NCBI RefSeq assembly: GCF_009834565.1
Contig: NZ_CP019428.1
Location: forward strand, 5,890,001-5,954,000
DNA from: Pseudomonas sp. R76
Lineage (GTDB): Bacteria > Pseudomonadota > Gammaproteobacteria > Pseudomonadales > Pseudomonadaceae
Direction of reading: 5' to 3'
Length of the DNA stretch: 64,000 nt
How positions within the stretch are numbered: position 1 is the stretch's first letter; every line of letters starts with the position of its first letter. Of this stretch, positions 27,120-35,469 are shown piece by piece. The notes under the pieces are model-generated. The model was not told the origin of the DNA and made no database searches. It worked only from the letters and a program-made list of their open reading frames with translations. The translations under genes were made by a program, and so were the position numbers.

Positions 27120-27160
27120 AGAGCAACTCCTACAACAATCGATAGGGCATTCCGGGCTGC

Positions 27161-27730
27161 TTATCCGTGCAGCGTGTCCAACCATTGGGCGCGGGTGATG
27201 CGGTACAAAACATGATGGCGCAGCGGGTCATCGGCTGCGACCTTGGGGTGTTCAAAATCTGCCAGGGGATCGTAATGCATACCGATGGCCTGCATGACTT
27301 TTTGTGATGGCAGATTGGTTTCGGTGGTAAAGGCGAGAATTTCATCCAATTGCAGCCGGTCGAAACCACAGCGCAGCGCGGTCCAGGCCGCTTCGCTGGC
27401 GTAACCCAGGCCCCAATGCTCGCGAGCCAGGCGCCAGCCAATTTCTACCGCCGGGGTAAAGTCCGCTTCAAAGTTGACGTTTTGCAGCCCGGTCAGGCCG
27501 ATAAAGTCGCCGGTGTCCTTGCGCTGCAAGGCCCAAAAGCCAAAGCCATATTCGGCGAAATGCCCGCGAATCCGGCCGATCAACGCGGCGCTTTCCAGGT
27601 GGCTCAGCTTGGCCGGGAAATAACGCATCACCTGCGGGTCGGCGCACATCTGCGCAAATTCCGGTAAGTCGCTGTCACGCCATTGGCGCAGCACCAGCCG
27701 TGCGCTTTCCAATTCCAGTATCGGCTCCAT
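27161..27730 (-). CDS. GNAT-family N-acetyltransferase (RimJ/RimL-like)
   Basis: 189 aa. The opening LELESARLVLRQWRDSDLPEF and the run GLTGLQNVNFEADFTPAVEIGWRLAREHWGLGYASEAAWTALRCGF show the acetyl-CoA binding fold of the RimJ/RimL subgroup (GWRL, then GLGYASEA). Substrate may be a protein N-terminus or a small molecule. First gene of the run that includes tesB and the HAD phosphatase. Confidence 0.88.
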   Translation of the reverse strand: MEPILELESARLVLRQWRDSDLPEFAQMCADPQVMRYFPAKLSHLESAALIGRIRGHFAEYGFGFWALQRKDTGDFIGLTGLQNVNFEADFTPAVEIGWRLAREHWGLGYASEAAWTALRCGFDRLQLDEILAFTTETNLPSQKVMQAIGMHYDPLADFEHPKVAADDPLRHHVLYRITRAQWLDTLHG

Positions 27731-27805
27731 GGGTCCCCTCCCTTGCCATGTGCGTGAGTGTACAGCGCTGGTAAGATCCTTCGCAGGTTCCCGTCAGAAA
27801 ATCCC

Positions 27806-28726
27806 ATGCCCTTGCCATTGATCTACCACGATGATTACAGCCCGGAGTTTCCGGCGGACCACCGGTTCCCAATGGACAAGTTTCGCCTGTTGCGCGATCA
27901 CCTGGTGGACAGCGGCCTGACCGAGGACCGCCAACTGCTGCGCCCCGAACTGTGCCCGCCCGAGATTCTGGCCCTGGCCCATGACGCTGGGTATATCGAA
28001 CGCTACATGGGCGGCGAGTTGTCCCGCGAAGACCAGCGGCGCCTCGGCCTTCCGTGGAACGAAGCCCTGGCGCGGCGCACCGTGCGTGCGGTCGGCGGCT
28101 CGATACTCGCCGCCGAACAAGCACTGGAACACGGCCTGGCCTGCCACTTGGCGGGGGGCACCCACCACGCCCACTACGATTACCCGGCCGGCTTTTGCAT
28201 CTTCAATGACCTCGCGGTGATCAGCCATTACTTGCTGGCCAGCGGCCGAGTTAACCGCGTGCTGATCTTCGACTGCGACGTGCACCAGGGCGACGGCACC
28301 GCGCGCATCCTCCACGACACGCCGGACGCCATCACCGTGTCGCTGCATTGCGAAAAGAACTTCCCCGCGCGCAAGGCCCAGAGTGACTGGGACATCCCAC
28401 TGCCCATGGGCATGGGCGACGCCGATTACCTCAAGGTGGTCGACGACGCGCTCAACTACTTGCTGCCGCTGTACCAGCCCGACCTGGTGCTGTACGACGC
28501 CGGCGTTGATGTGCATAAAGATGACGCCCTCGGTTACCTCAAGCTGACAGACGCAGGCGTCGCCGCCCGTGATGAAAGTGTGATGCGCCACTGCCTGGGC
28601 CGCGACATTCCGGTGATGGGCGTGATCGGCGGCGGCTACAGCAAGGACCGCCCGGCCCTGGCCCGCCGCCACGGCATCCTGCACCACAGCGCCCAACGGG
28701 TGTGGACGTCATCAGGTTGTCATTGA
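27806..28726 (+). CDS. Histone-deacetylase-family amidohydrolase
   Basis: 306 aa from ATG 27806. The catalytic pair is in AGGTHHAHYDYPAGFCIFNDLAV (His-His), zinc ligands in FDCDVHQGDGTA (Asp and His) and YDAGVDVHKDDALG (Asp), and the active-site tyrosine in GVIGGGYSKD. This is the bacterial class of HDAC-like enzymes (acetylpolyamine, acetoin-utilisation or related deacetylases). The natural substrate cannot be inferred; no acetoin or polyamine genes are adjacent. Confidence 0.9.
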   Translation: MPLPLIYHDDYSPEFPADHRFPMDKFRLLRDHLVDSGLTEDRQLLRPELCPPEILALAHDAGYIERYMGGELSREDQRRLGLPWNEALARRTVRAVGGSILAAEQALEHGLACHLAGGTHHAHYDYPAGFCIFNDLAVISHYLLASGRVNRVLIFDCDVHQGDGTARILHDTPDAITVSLHCEKNFPARKAQSDWDIPLPMGMGDADYLKVVDDALNYLLPLYQPDLVLYDAGVDVHKDDALGYLKLTDAGVAARDESVMRHCLGRDIPVMGVIGGGYSKDRPALARRHGILHHSAQRVWTSSGCH

Positions 28727-28896
28727 AGTGTGCGCGTTACCCACAATGCCTGTGGAACGGCCTGTGGATAACTTGAGCGTAAGGGCCTGAAAGCGAGTAG
28801 CCGTATGGCCTGTAGGAAAGTGTACGTTTTTTGATCAGGCAGCTACGTCGCCGTCGGGTAGAATGCTCGGCCTATTCAGCGACCGCAGCCTTGCCC

Positions 28897-30171
28897 ATGC
28901 CTCAGACCTCTTCTCAACACGTCACTATCATCGGCGGCGGCCCCGCCGGGCTGATGGCCGCTGAAGTCTTGAGCCAGGCGGGCGTGCGGGTGGACCTGTA
29001 TGACGGCATGCCGTCGGTGGGGCGCAAGTTCCTGCTGGCGGGCGTGGGCGGTATGAACATCACCCACTCAGAGGCATACCCGGCGTTTCTGTCGCGCTAT
29101 GCCGAACGCGCGCCGCACATGGCGCCGTTGTTGCGGGGGTTTGGTGCCGACGCCTTGTGCGAGTGGATTCATGGCCTGGGCATTCAAACCTTTATCGGCA
29201 CCTCCGGCCGCGTGTTTCCTACCGACATGAAAGCCGCCCCACTGCTGCGCGCCTGGCTCAAGCGCCTGCGCGACCAAGGCGTGGTTATCCACACCCGACA
29301 TCGCTGGCTGGGCTGGGCTGCCGACGGCGGCTTACTTATCCACAGCCCGGACGGCGAGAAAACTGTCCACAGCGATGCGGTGCTGCTGGCCCTGGGCGGC
29401 GGCAGCTGGTCGCGCCTGGGCTCCGACGGTGCCTGGCTCAAGTTGCTGGAAGACAAAGGCGTGCCTTACGCCGCACTGCAACCGAGCAATTGCGGCTTCG
29501 AGGTGTCAGCCTGGAGTGAATTGATGGTGAGCAAATTCGCCGGCGCGCCGTTGAAAAACGTCGCCATCGGCCTGGCGGATGACAAGCCTCGGCTGGGCGA
29601 ATGCGTGGTCACGGCCACCGGCATCGAGGGCAGTTTGATCTACGCGCTGTCGGCGTCGATTCGTGAAGCCATCAATCGCGACGGCTCGGCCACGGTGCAC
29701 ATCGACCTGCTGCCGAGCAAGCCGCTGGACAAGGTGCAGGCGGCCTTGGCCAAGCCGCGTGGTTCGCGCTCGATGAGCAAGCATTTGCACAGCCAGTTGG
29801 GCCTGGACGGGGTCAAGGCTGCGCTGCTGCGCGAGTTGGCGCCTGCGGAACACTTCAATGACCCGGCGCAGCTGGCGGTGGCGATCAAGGCGCTGCCCCT
29901 GACCTTGGTGAAGACGCGGCCGCTGGATGAGGCGATCAGCACGGCGGGTGGGGTGCCGTTTGAGGCGCTGGATGAGCGGTTGATGCTCAAGCAATTGCCG
30001 GGGGTATTTTGTGCCGGGGAGATGCTGGATTGGGAAGCGCCGACCGGCGGGTATCTGCTGACAGGCTGTTTTGCCAGCGGGCGGGCGGCCGGGCGAGGCG
30101 TTCTAGAGTGGCTGGCCTTGCCCCACTCAACAACAGAACGCCGCGTAGTGGGGATACCGGTTCAGGAATGA
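28897..30171 (+). CDS. HI0933-like flavoprotein (TIGR03862 family)
   Basis: 424 aa from ATG 28897. FAD-binding motif VTIIGGGPAGLMAAEVLSQAG at the N-terminus, then GRKFLLAGVGGMNITHSE, the hallmark of the HI0933/YhiN flavoproteins, and a C-terminal GVFCAGEMLDWEAPTGGYLLTGCFASGRAAG that closes the FAD site. Enzymatic role of this family is not established. The ribosome-binding site is weak. Confidence 0.88.
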   Translation: MPQTSSQHVTIIGGGPAGLMAAEVLSQAGVRVDLYDGMPSVGRKFLLAGVGGMNITHSEAYPAFLSRYAERAPHMAPLLRGFGADALCEWIHGLGIQTFIGTSGRVFPTDMKAAPLLRAWLKRLRDQGVVIHTRHRWLGWAADGGLLIHSPDGEKTVHSDAVLLALGGGSWSRLGSDGAWLKLLEDKGVPYAALQPSNCGFEVSAWSELMVSKFAGAPLKNVAIGLADDKPRLGECVVTATGIEGSLIYALSASIREAINRDGSATVHIDLLPSKPLDKVQAALAKPRGSRSMSKHLHSQLGLDGVKAALLRELAPAEHFNDPAQLAVAIKALPLTLVKTRPLDEAISTAGGVPFEALDERLMLKQLPGVFCAGEMLDWEAPTGGYLLTGCFASGRAAGRGVLEWLALPHSTTERRVVGIPVQE

Positions 30172-30184
30172 CCCACACCTGGTT

Positions 30185-30418
30185 TTACTGCAAGGGTTGT
30201 CTCAGGCCACCACGGTACAACGGCAAATCTGCTTTTTGTTCCGCGCGTAATGCCATAACGGCTGCGCGCAGACTCTCATTACCTTGCTGCCAAACGTTGA
30301 GCAGATGCTCATTCATCGGAAATCGTTCTATCGCCTCCTCCGAAGCCGGTTGAGTGGGTGGCCGATAGACAGGCTCTAACGCTTCACGCTCCAAGTCGTC
30401 CAAATACGGTTTTCTCAC
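30185..30418 (-). CDS. Small hypothetical protein, second gene of AT-rich islet
   Basis: 77 aa from a GTG at 30418, chosen because GGAGG lies nine bases upstream; a GTG at 30427 is too close to that site. Sequence MRKPYLDDLEREALEPVYRPPTQPAS, then a mostly helical stretch. No signal peptide, membrane segment or known motif. It follows the frameshifted gene by about 40 bases on the same strand, so the two are probably co-transcribed. Function unknown. Confidence 0.5.
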   Translation of the reverse strand: MRKPYLDDLEREALEPVYRPPTQPASEEAIERFPMNEHLLNVWQQGNESLRAAVMALRAEQKADLPLYRGGLRQPLQ

Positions 30419-30458
30419 CTTATACACCCTCCGCTACAGCACTATTCCACCTGCACGA

Positions 30459-30988
30459 TCAATTGGTAATGGGGTATTTATAAGCCTTGTAACTAGCACC
30501 AAACTTGTTCTCCCACTCTTTAACCTTAGGTGCGTCCGGCCCCAGTAACTTTATCAATTTATCGATAAACTTACTCTGCACCTCGTAGGGCTCATCGCCG
30601 CTTTTGTAAAGGGGGGCAACTGCCTTGTCGTATTCACTGAGCAGTGTTTGGTAAGCCTTTACCGCAGTTTTTCTCATACCATCATATATATCTTCACCCT
30701 TCTTCTTTTCTTCGGGCGAGATATTAAAGTGGCTTGCCATATGATCCAGGTAGTTCCTGTATTCTCGAAAAGCGGGATACAGAGCCCCATTCTCCTGATG
30801 CGTATTCGCTCTGGCCAGCAGCTCTTCGCCTTTTTTTTCAGCCTTTGCGTATGCAACGATCTCCGCGGCTTTTTTTCCGCGGCATCCGCTGCCTTACTCT
30901 TTCCAGACTCAATAACCCCTATGCCGGCGCCTGTAACTAGCAGGGCCCCTGCCACAGCTGCCCCAATCGGAACCAAAAAAACAGGCAT
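30459..30988 (-). CDS. Membrane-anchored hypothetical protein split by a -1 frameshift at A AAA AAG
   Basis: Two overlapping frames make one sensible protein. Frame 1 starts at ATG 30988 after AGAGAGG and gives PVFLVPIGAAVAGALLVTGA, a membrane segment, then SKAADAAEKK. Read on, it turns into a basic, non-protein-like tail. The -1 frame continues from the same spot as AAEIVAYAKAEKKGEELLARA, a charged helix, through MASHFNISPEEKKKGEDIYD to the stop at 30459. The switch falls in seven A residues (coding strand; plus 30870-30876), read A AAA AAG in frame 1. A -1 shift there gives a 176-aa product. One added A would do the same, so a deletion, a sequencing error or programmed frameshifting are all possible. 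Base composition is AT-richer than the neighbours. Confidence 0.6.
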
Positions 30989-30994
30989 ACTCAC

Positions 30995-31220
30995 CTCTCT
31001 ATTTTAATTTGATATTTACAATAGATCAGTGGCGAGTAAGAAATCTAAGTTCCAAACACGTACAGGGCAGTTGATGACAAAAAGTTTCTACACAGGAAGA
31101 AATACACAAATAAATTTATACAATTATTAACCTGTCGTTTCGACACCTTGCAGGGCGTCGAGTGAGCGGCATTGCACCGCTCACTTAATTCACCAAGCCT
31201 TCGTTAATCACCCAAAAGAC
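30995..31220. other. AT-rich intergenic stretch
   Basis: No gene. The part up to about 31140 is strikingly AT-rich for this chromosome and would hold the promoter of the leftward islet genes. The right part contains the 3' flank of rhlE. I see no convincing RNA gene. Confidence 0.5.
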
Positions 31221-32558
31221 TTACTTCTTCTTGCGCGGCCCCGTGTTAAAAACAGGCACTTTACGCACCGGCTTAATAGAAGGCTCCGACGGCGCCACGT
31301 CCCCACTGTCCACCCACTTGCCCAAATTGCGTTTACCACCGCCACCACCCGAAGCCTTGGGCTTCTTCGGTTTCTTCGGCTTCTTCACCACCTGGCCACT
31401 GGCATCGGTGTCCGGCACACGGTGCTCCGGTTCGAAGTCCGGCTCCATCTTGCGGGTCAAGGTCTGACGCGTCAGCATCTCGATGGCCGACAGCATGTTC
31501 ACCTCATCGGCACACACAAGCGAAATCGCCTCGCCGGTATTGCCCGCCCGGCCGGTGCGGCCGATACGGTGGATGTAATCCTCGGCCACGATCGGCAGGT
31601 CAAAGTTGACCACCAACGGCAGGTCTTCGATATCCAGGCCACGCGCCGCCACGTCGGTGGCCACCAGAATCTGCACGTCGCTGGACTTGAAGCGGTCCAG
31701 CGCACGTTGCCGAGTGGCTTGGGGTTTGTCGCCGTGGATGCCGTCGGCATTGATGCCCAGGCCCTGCAACTTATCCACCAGCGCATCCACGCCGTTACGG
31801 GTTTTGGCGAACACCAGCACCTGCTTCCAGCGGCCTTTGCGCATCAGGTGCACAAACAGCTCCGGCTTGCGCTTCTTGTCCACCGGCACCACCCATTGCT
31901 TGACGGTGTTGGCAGCGACGTTGCGCGGGCTCACTTCGATGCTCAGCGGGTCGTTGAGCATCTGCCCGGCGAGCAGGCGGATGTCATCGGAGAAGGTCGC
32001 GGAGAACAGCAAGGTCTGGCGCTTTTTCGGCAGCATGCGGTAGATGTTCGCCAGCTCTTCGGAGAAACCCAAATCGAGCATGCGGTCGGCTTCATCCAGC
32101 ACCAGGGTTTGCAGCTGGTTGAGCTTCAGCGCGTTCTGGCGGAACAGATCGATCAGGCGGCCCGGCGTGGCGACCAGAATGTCGACGCCCTTGCGCAGCT
32201 TCATCATCTGCGGGTTGATGCTCACGCCGCCGTATACCGCGTACGTGGTCAGCGGCAGGTGCTGGGCGTATTCGGCGACGCTGGCGTGAACCTGCTCGGC
32301 CAGCTCGCGGGTCGGGCACAGGATCAGCGCGCGCGCCGAGTTGGCGGCAACTTTCGGCCCTTCCATGGTCAGCAGTTGCAGGAGCGGCAGGGCGAAACCT
32401 GCGGTCTTGCCGGTGCCGGTCTGGGCCGCGGCCATCAGGTCGCGACCGGCCAGCACCGCCGGAATGGCTTGCGCCTGCACCGGCGTCGGGGTCTGGTAGC
32501 CAAGCGTCTCAAGGGCGCGCAGCAAGGGTTCGATCAGGCCAAGTGTGGCGAAAGTCAT
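31221..32558 (-). CDS. rhlE: DEAD-box RNA helicase RhlE
   Basis: 445 aa. Full set of DEAD-box motifs: Q motif GYQTPTPVQAQAIPAV, motif I AAQTGTGKTAG, motif II DEADRMLDLG, motif III SATFSDD, motif VI HRIGRTGRAG. The tail (KKPKKPKKPKASGGGGGKRNLGKW) is basic and low complexity, as in RhlE proteins, and would bind RNA. Involved in ribosome assembly and RNA turnover. Monocistronic by context. Confidence 0.93.
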   Translation of the reverse strand: MTFATLGLIEPLLRALETLGYQTPTPVQAQAIPAVLAGRDLMAAAQTGTGKTAGFALPLLQLLTMEGPKVAANSARALILCPTRELAEQVHASVAEYAQHLPLTTYAVYGGVSINPQMMKLRKGVDILVATPGRLIDLFRQNALKLNQLQTLVLDEADRMLDLGFSEELANIYRMLPKKRQTLLFSATFSDDIRLLAGQMLNDPLSIEVSPRNVAANTVKQWVVPVDKKRKPELFVHLMRKGRWKQVLVFAKTRNGVDALVDKLQGLGINADGIHGDKPQATRQRALDRFKSSDVQILVATDVAARGLDIEDLPLVVNFDLPIVAEDYIHRIGRTGRAGNTGEAISLVCADEVNMLSAIEMLTRQTLTRKMEPDFEPEHRVPDTDASGQVVKKPKKPKKPKASGGGGGKRNLGKWVDSGDVAPSEPSIKPVRKVPVFNTGPRKKK

Positions 32559-32606
32559 GTGTTTACCGTAGGAAAAATTCAGCGCATAAGCGTAATGCGC
32601 GCAAGT

Positions 32607-33503
32607 TTACCTTATTTCCGGCTTGGGCTTGCGCCACTGGGGCAGGCTGATCAACAGCACGGCGCTGATGATCACCAGCATCGCCAGGGCTTCTTCCATG
32701 CCGATGGTCTCGCCGACAAACACAATGCCCAGCAACACCGCCACGGCTGGGTTCACGTAGGCATAGCTGGTCGCGGCCGCCGGGCGTACGTGCTTGAGCA
32801 GGTACATATAAGCATTGAAGGCGATGATCGAGCCGAACACGGCCAAGTACGCCAAGGCCAGCCAACCTTCAATCGGCGGGATTGAATGCAGGCGCTCACC
32901 GGTCAGCGCGCTGCCCACCAGCAGTAAGGCACCGGCGATAATCATCTCGGCCGCACTGGCCATGGCGCCCGCCGGCAACGGCAAGTGCCTGCTCCACACC
33001 GAGCCGAAGGCCCAGGAGGCCGCAGCAAACAGCAACAGCATCGCCCCGGTCGGGCTCGATTGCAGGTTGGAGCCCATGTTGAGCATGGCAATGCCGATAA
33101 TCCCCAGCACCACGCCGGCCCATTCCAGGCGGGTATTGCGCGCGCCCCAGAAATACCCGCACAGCAACGTGAACAACGGCACCGTCGCCACCGCCAACGC
33201 GGCCACGCCGGAGGCAACGCCCGTGTGCTCGGCCACCGTCACCGCACCATTACCAAAAGTCAGCAGCAAAATGCCGATCTTGGCGGCGGCCTTCCACTGC
33301 ACCCACGTCGGCGCAGGCGCCCCACGCCAGCGCAAATAGCCATACATCGCCAGCCCCGCCACCAAAAAGCGAATCCCGCCGAGCATCAACGGCGGCCAGT
33401 ACTCCACGCCGATTCGAATCACCAGGTAGGTGGAACCCCAAATCACATACAGCGCAAAAAAAGCGGCGATCAACGGTAAGGGAAAACGACGTGGGCCAGG
33501 CAT
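32607..33503 (-). CDS. YedA-like EamA drug/metabolite exporter
   Basis: 298 aa, ten membrane segments in two EamA repeats. Opening LPLIAAFFALYVIWGSTYLVIRIGVEYWPPLMLGGIRFLVAG and later LLKHVRPAAATSYAYVNPAVAVLLGIVFVGE are characteristic of the YedA/RhaT-like exporters. Substrate unknown. Stands alone; the Lrp-type regulator gene begins 160 bases away on the other strand and may control it, as is common for divergent Lrp-exporter pairs. Confidence 0.87.
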   Translation of the reverse strand: MPGPRRFPLPLIAAFFALYVIWGSTYLVIRIGVEYWPPLMLGGIRFLVAGLAMYGYLRWRGAPAPTWVQWKAAAKIGILLLTFGNGAVTVAEHTGVASGVAALAVATVPLFTLLCGYFWGARNTRLEWAGVVLGIIGIAMLNMGSNLQSSPTGAMLLLFAAASWAFGSVWSRHLPLPAGAMASAAEMIIAGALLLVGSALTGERLHSIPPIEGWLALAYLAVFGSIIAFNAYMYLLKHVRPAAATSYAYVNPAVAVLLGIVFVGETIGMEEALAMLVIISAVLLISLPQWRKPKPEIR

Positions 33504-33663
33504 TGGGTAGCTCTGCGGCAGAAGAAGGGAGGCTTATTCTAGAAAGGCAGCACGCTAAACATAAGTTACAAAACCTGTTTAAACCGCCCATACACTTTTC
33601 AAAACATGGTTATGAAGGCTATAAACCGTGTATTCGAAAGCCAGGCATCACCGGAGCCTTATC

Positions 33664-34116
33664 ATGGACAAATACGACCGCATGCTCCTCAGCGCTTTGC
33701 TCGAAGACGGCCGCGCTTCCTACGCGCAACTGGCCCGCACGGTAAACCTCTCCGCCCCCGCCGTGGCCGAGCGGGTGGCCAAGCTGGAAGCCAGTGGCGT
33801 GATCACCGGGTATCAGGCCAAGGTGGACTTGTCCAAAATCGGCCTGCCGATCCAATGCACGATCGAACTGCGCCTGACCAACAACGGCAGCCAGAAGGTG
33901 TACGACGCCCTCGCTGAAATCCCCGAGCTGACCGAATGTCATCGGGTAACAGGCGACCCGTGCGTGATCATGCAAGCGGCGGTGGGCTCGATGCCGGAGT
34001 TGGAAAACCTGATCAATCGAGTGGCGAAGTTCGGGTTCAGCAAAACCTCGATCATTTTGTCGAGCGCGATAGCGCGGCGGGTGCCGTTGGGGCAGTTGGA
34101 AGGGAAAGCCACCTGA
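33664..34116 (+). CDS. Lrp/AsnC-family regulator
   Basis: 150 aa from ATG 33664. N-terminal helix-turn-helix (DRMLLSALLEDGRASYAQLARTVNLSAPAVAERVAKLEASGVITGYQAKV) and a C-terminal RAM ligand domain (TECHRVTGDPCVIMQAAVGSMPELENLINRV). It is divergent from the YedA-like exporter gene, so control of that exporter is a reasonable guess. Confidence 0.9.
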   Translation: MDKYDRMLLSALLEDGRASYAQLARTVNLSAPAVAERVAKLEASGVITGYQAKVDLSKIGLPIQCTIELRLTNNGSQKVYDALAEIPELTECHRVTGDPCVIMQAAVGSMPELENLINRVAKFGFSKTSIILSSAIARRVPLGQLEGKAT

Positions 34117-34120
34117 CACC

Positions 34121-34233
34121 GATCGTTCCCACGCTCTGCGTGGGAATGCCGCCAAGGACGCTCTGCTTCCGCTCTCGGGGTCGTGACGCAGAGCGTCACA
34201 GGATGCGTTACCACGCGGAGCGTGGGAACGATC
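34121..34233. repeat. 113-bp palindromic element, copy 1
   Basis: Ends are a 23-bp inverted repeat with one mismatch (GATCGTTCCCACGCTCTGCG at the left). Inner palindromes (GACGCTCTG and GTGACGCAGAGCGTCAC) add stems. Two close copies lie at 35178-35290 and 35346-35459. No coding capacity; MITE-like or REP-like. Confidence 0.8.
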
Positions 34234-34255
34234 GAACAACGATCAAACAGGCAAT

Positions 34256-34525
34256 TTACTGTGGGAGCTGGCTTGCCTGCGATGGCGTCAGTTGCCTCAC
34301 AATCAAGTCGACAATCTGCTTGATGGTCGTGATGTGATCCCAGTCTTCCTGAGTCGCCTGCAGGTTGAATTGCCATTTAATCTGCATGACAAAGCACGTC
34401 AAATCCTCATCAATGATCGTGAAGTCATGGATGAAATCCGTTTGCTCAGTCACTTGGCTTCGGTCGATAAAACCAATGATATCGACGAACAGCTGAATCA
34501 CTTTTTGAGTGATCTCATTTCTCAT
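34256..34525 (-). CDS. Acyl-carrier-like small protein lacking an obvious carrier serine
   Basis: 89 aa from ATG 34525. Helix pattern and spacing resemble acyl carrier proteins: VIQLFVDIIGFIDRSQVTEQTDFIHDF, then IIDEDLTCFVMQIKWQFNL, and HITTIKQIVDLIV as the last helix. The DSL motif that carries phosphopantetheine is replaced by IDEDL, so it would not be modified; this recalls ACP-fold families such as DUF1493. The last ten residues (TPSQASQLPQ) are encoded by a REP half-element. AT-rich, no partner enzymes nearby. Low-confidence assignment. Confidence 0.45.
   Translation of the reverse strand: MRNEITQKVIQLFVDIIGFIDRSQVTEQTDFIHDFTIIDEDLTCFVMQIKWQFNLQATQEDWDHITTIKQIVDLIVRQLTPSQASQLPQ
34260..34288. 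repeat. Single REP half-element
   Basis: CTGTGGGAGCTGGCTTGCCT followed by GCGATGGCG, one arm only. It encodes the C-terminal tail of the acyl-carrier-like ORF on the opposite strand. Confidence 0.75.
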
Positions 34526-34859
34526 AAAACCAAATTCCTTTTCGCTACTAACGAGCAGGATCTTAATTGTTTGGAAGAAGTCAGCGTTTGGCGAAAGAGA
34601 AACCAGAAGAATCCGACATTGCAACAAGACTCAACCTACTGACTGTTCCGATATGTCGCAAAAGCCCCCTCCAAGGCGTGATGTTTCAGTGGCCAGCAAG
34701 ACCGATCCCTTTCATTTGCGGGACGTTTCCTAGCGACGTTTCATGCCTTGTCCCGGTTAAATTCCACCGCTAGTCTTCCCCACGTCATCGGCCCTTCGGT
34801 GACCGGAAGTGCAAGCCGAAATTGACGAAGGAGAGAGTTACAAGTCCCGGAGACTCAAC
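34526..34859. other. Divergent intergenic region
   Basis: Between the leftward acyl-carrier-like ORF and the rightward DUF3077 gene. It should hold both promoters. A short hairpin-like GGCCCTTCGGTGACC occurs near 34790. No credible reading frame or RNA gene was recognised. Confidence 0.4.
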
Positions 34860-35168
34860 ATGGTCAAAACAACCTCTACTTCAACTGATAACCAGACAAA
34901 CTTCCTCAGCGAAGACGCCCTGCTCAACCGCCGAGCCATCGACTACTACCTCAAAGCATCCGCCCCGGATGCGCCCAACTTTGTTCTGAACGACAACCTG
35001 AGCTTCGAAGACGCCCTGGCCCATGCGGCGGATTTGCTGCATTGCGCGGTGGAGACGGCGCAGGTGGCGGGTGAGACGATCAGCGCGCAGCAGCGAGCGG
35101 TGATGCATTTGGTGGGGATGGCGAAGGAGGTGGTGGAGCGGGCGTTGGCGTGTGTGCAGCCTCGATAG
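34860..35168 (+). CDS. DUF3077-type small protein
   Basis: 102 aa from ATG 34860 with GGAG eight bases upstream. N-terminal Thr/Ser-rich tail, then LNDNLSFEDALAHAADLLHCAVETAQVAGE and AVMHLVGMAKEVVERAL, the two-helix pattern of the Pseudomonas DUF3077/DUF6124 proteins. Function unknown. The last dozen codons, together with the downstream palindromic element, are repeated in tandem 168 bases further on. Confidence 0.75.
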   Translation: MVKTTSTSTDNQTNFLSEDALLNRRAIDYYLKASAPDAPNFVLNDNLSFEDALAHAADLLHCAVETAQVAGETISAQQRAVMHLVGMAKEVVERALACVQPR

Positions 35169-35177
35169 GCAACCACC

Positions 35178-35290
35178 GATCGTTCCCACGCTCTGCGTGG
35201 GCATGCAGCCCAGGACGCTCTGCGTCCGCTCTTGAGGTCGTGACGCAGAGCGTCACAGGATGCGTTACCACGCGGAGCGTGGGAACGATC
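35178..35290. repeat. 113-bp palindromic element, copy 2
   Basis: Same terminal inverted repeat as copy 1 (GATCGTTCCCACGCTCTGCG at the left, complementary right end). Lies in duplication unit 1, ten bases after the DUF3077 stop, and could serve as a transcript-end hairpin. Confidence 0.8.
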
Positions 35291-35345
35291 AAAAGAAGTG
35301 GTGGGTCGGGCGTTGGCGTGTGTGCAGCCTCGATAGGCAACCGCC

Positions 35346-35459
35346 GATCGTTCCCCACGCTCTGCGTGGGAATGCAGCCAAGGACGCTCTGCGTCCGCTC
35401 TTGAGGTCGTGACGCGGAGCGTCACAGGAGGCGTTACCACGCAGAGCGTAGGAACGATC
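35346..35459. repeat. 113-bp palindromic element, copy 3
   Basis: Third copy, in duplication unit 2, one base longer through an extra C. Its right end lies about ten bases from the stop of the convergent exonuclease gene. Confidence 0.8.
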
Positions 35460-35469
35460 ATCGCAAGAT

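Larger units (their letters stand above)
35125..35460 (+). repeat. Tandem duplication of ~168 bp including the DUF3077 gene 3' end
   Basis: Unit 1 (about 35125-35291) and unit 2 (about 35293-35460) each contain the end of the DUF3077 gene (GCGTTGGCGTGTGTGCAGCC, then the TAG) followed by a 113-bp palindromic element. The gene-derived part is nearly identical; unit 2 has one added C in the element (TTCCCC). The duplicated gene tail has no start codon and is not expressed as such. Confidence 0.85.

Noticed and set aside
34292..34642. 116-codon plus-strand ORF overlapping the acyl-carrier-like gene
   Set aside because: The minus-strand frame has a coherent ACP-like helix pattern; this frame does not, although I cannot exclude it fully.
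34121..35459. CRISPR array from the repeated GATCGTTCCCACGCTC motif
   Set aside because: Copies are palindromic 113-bp elements at irregular spacing, without regular spacers or cas genes.
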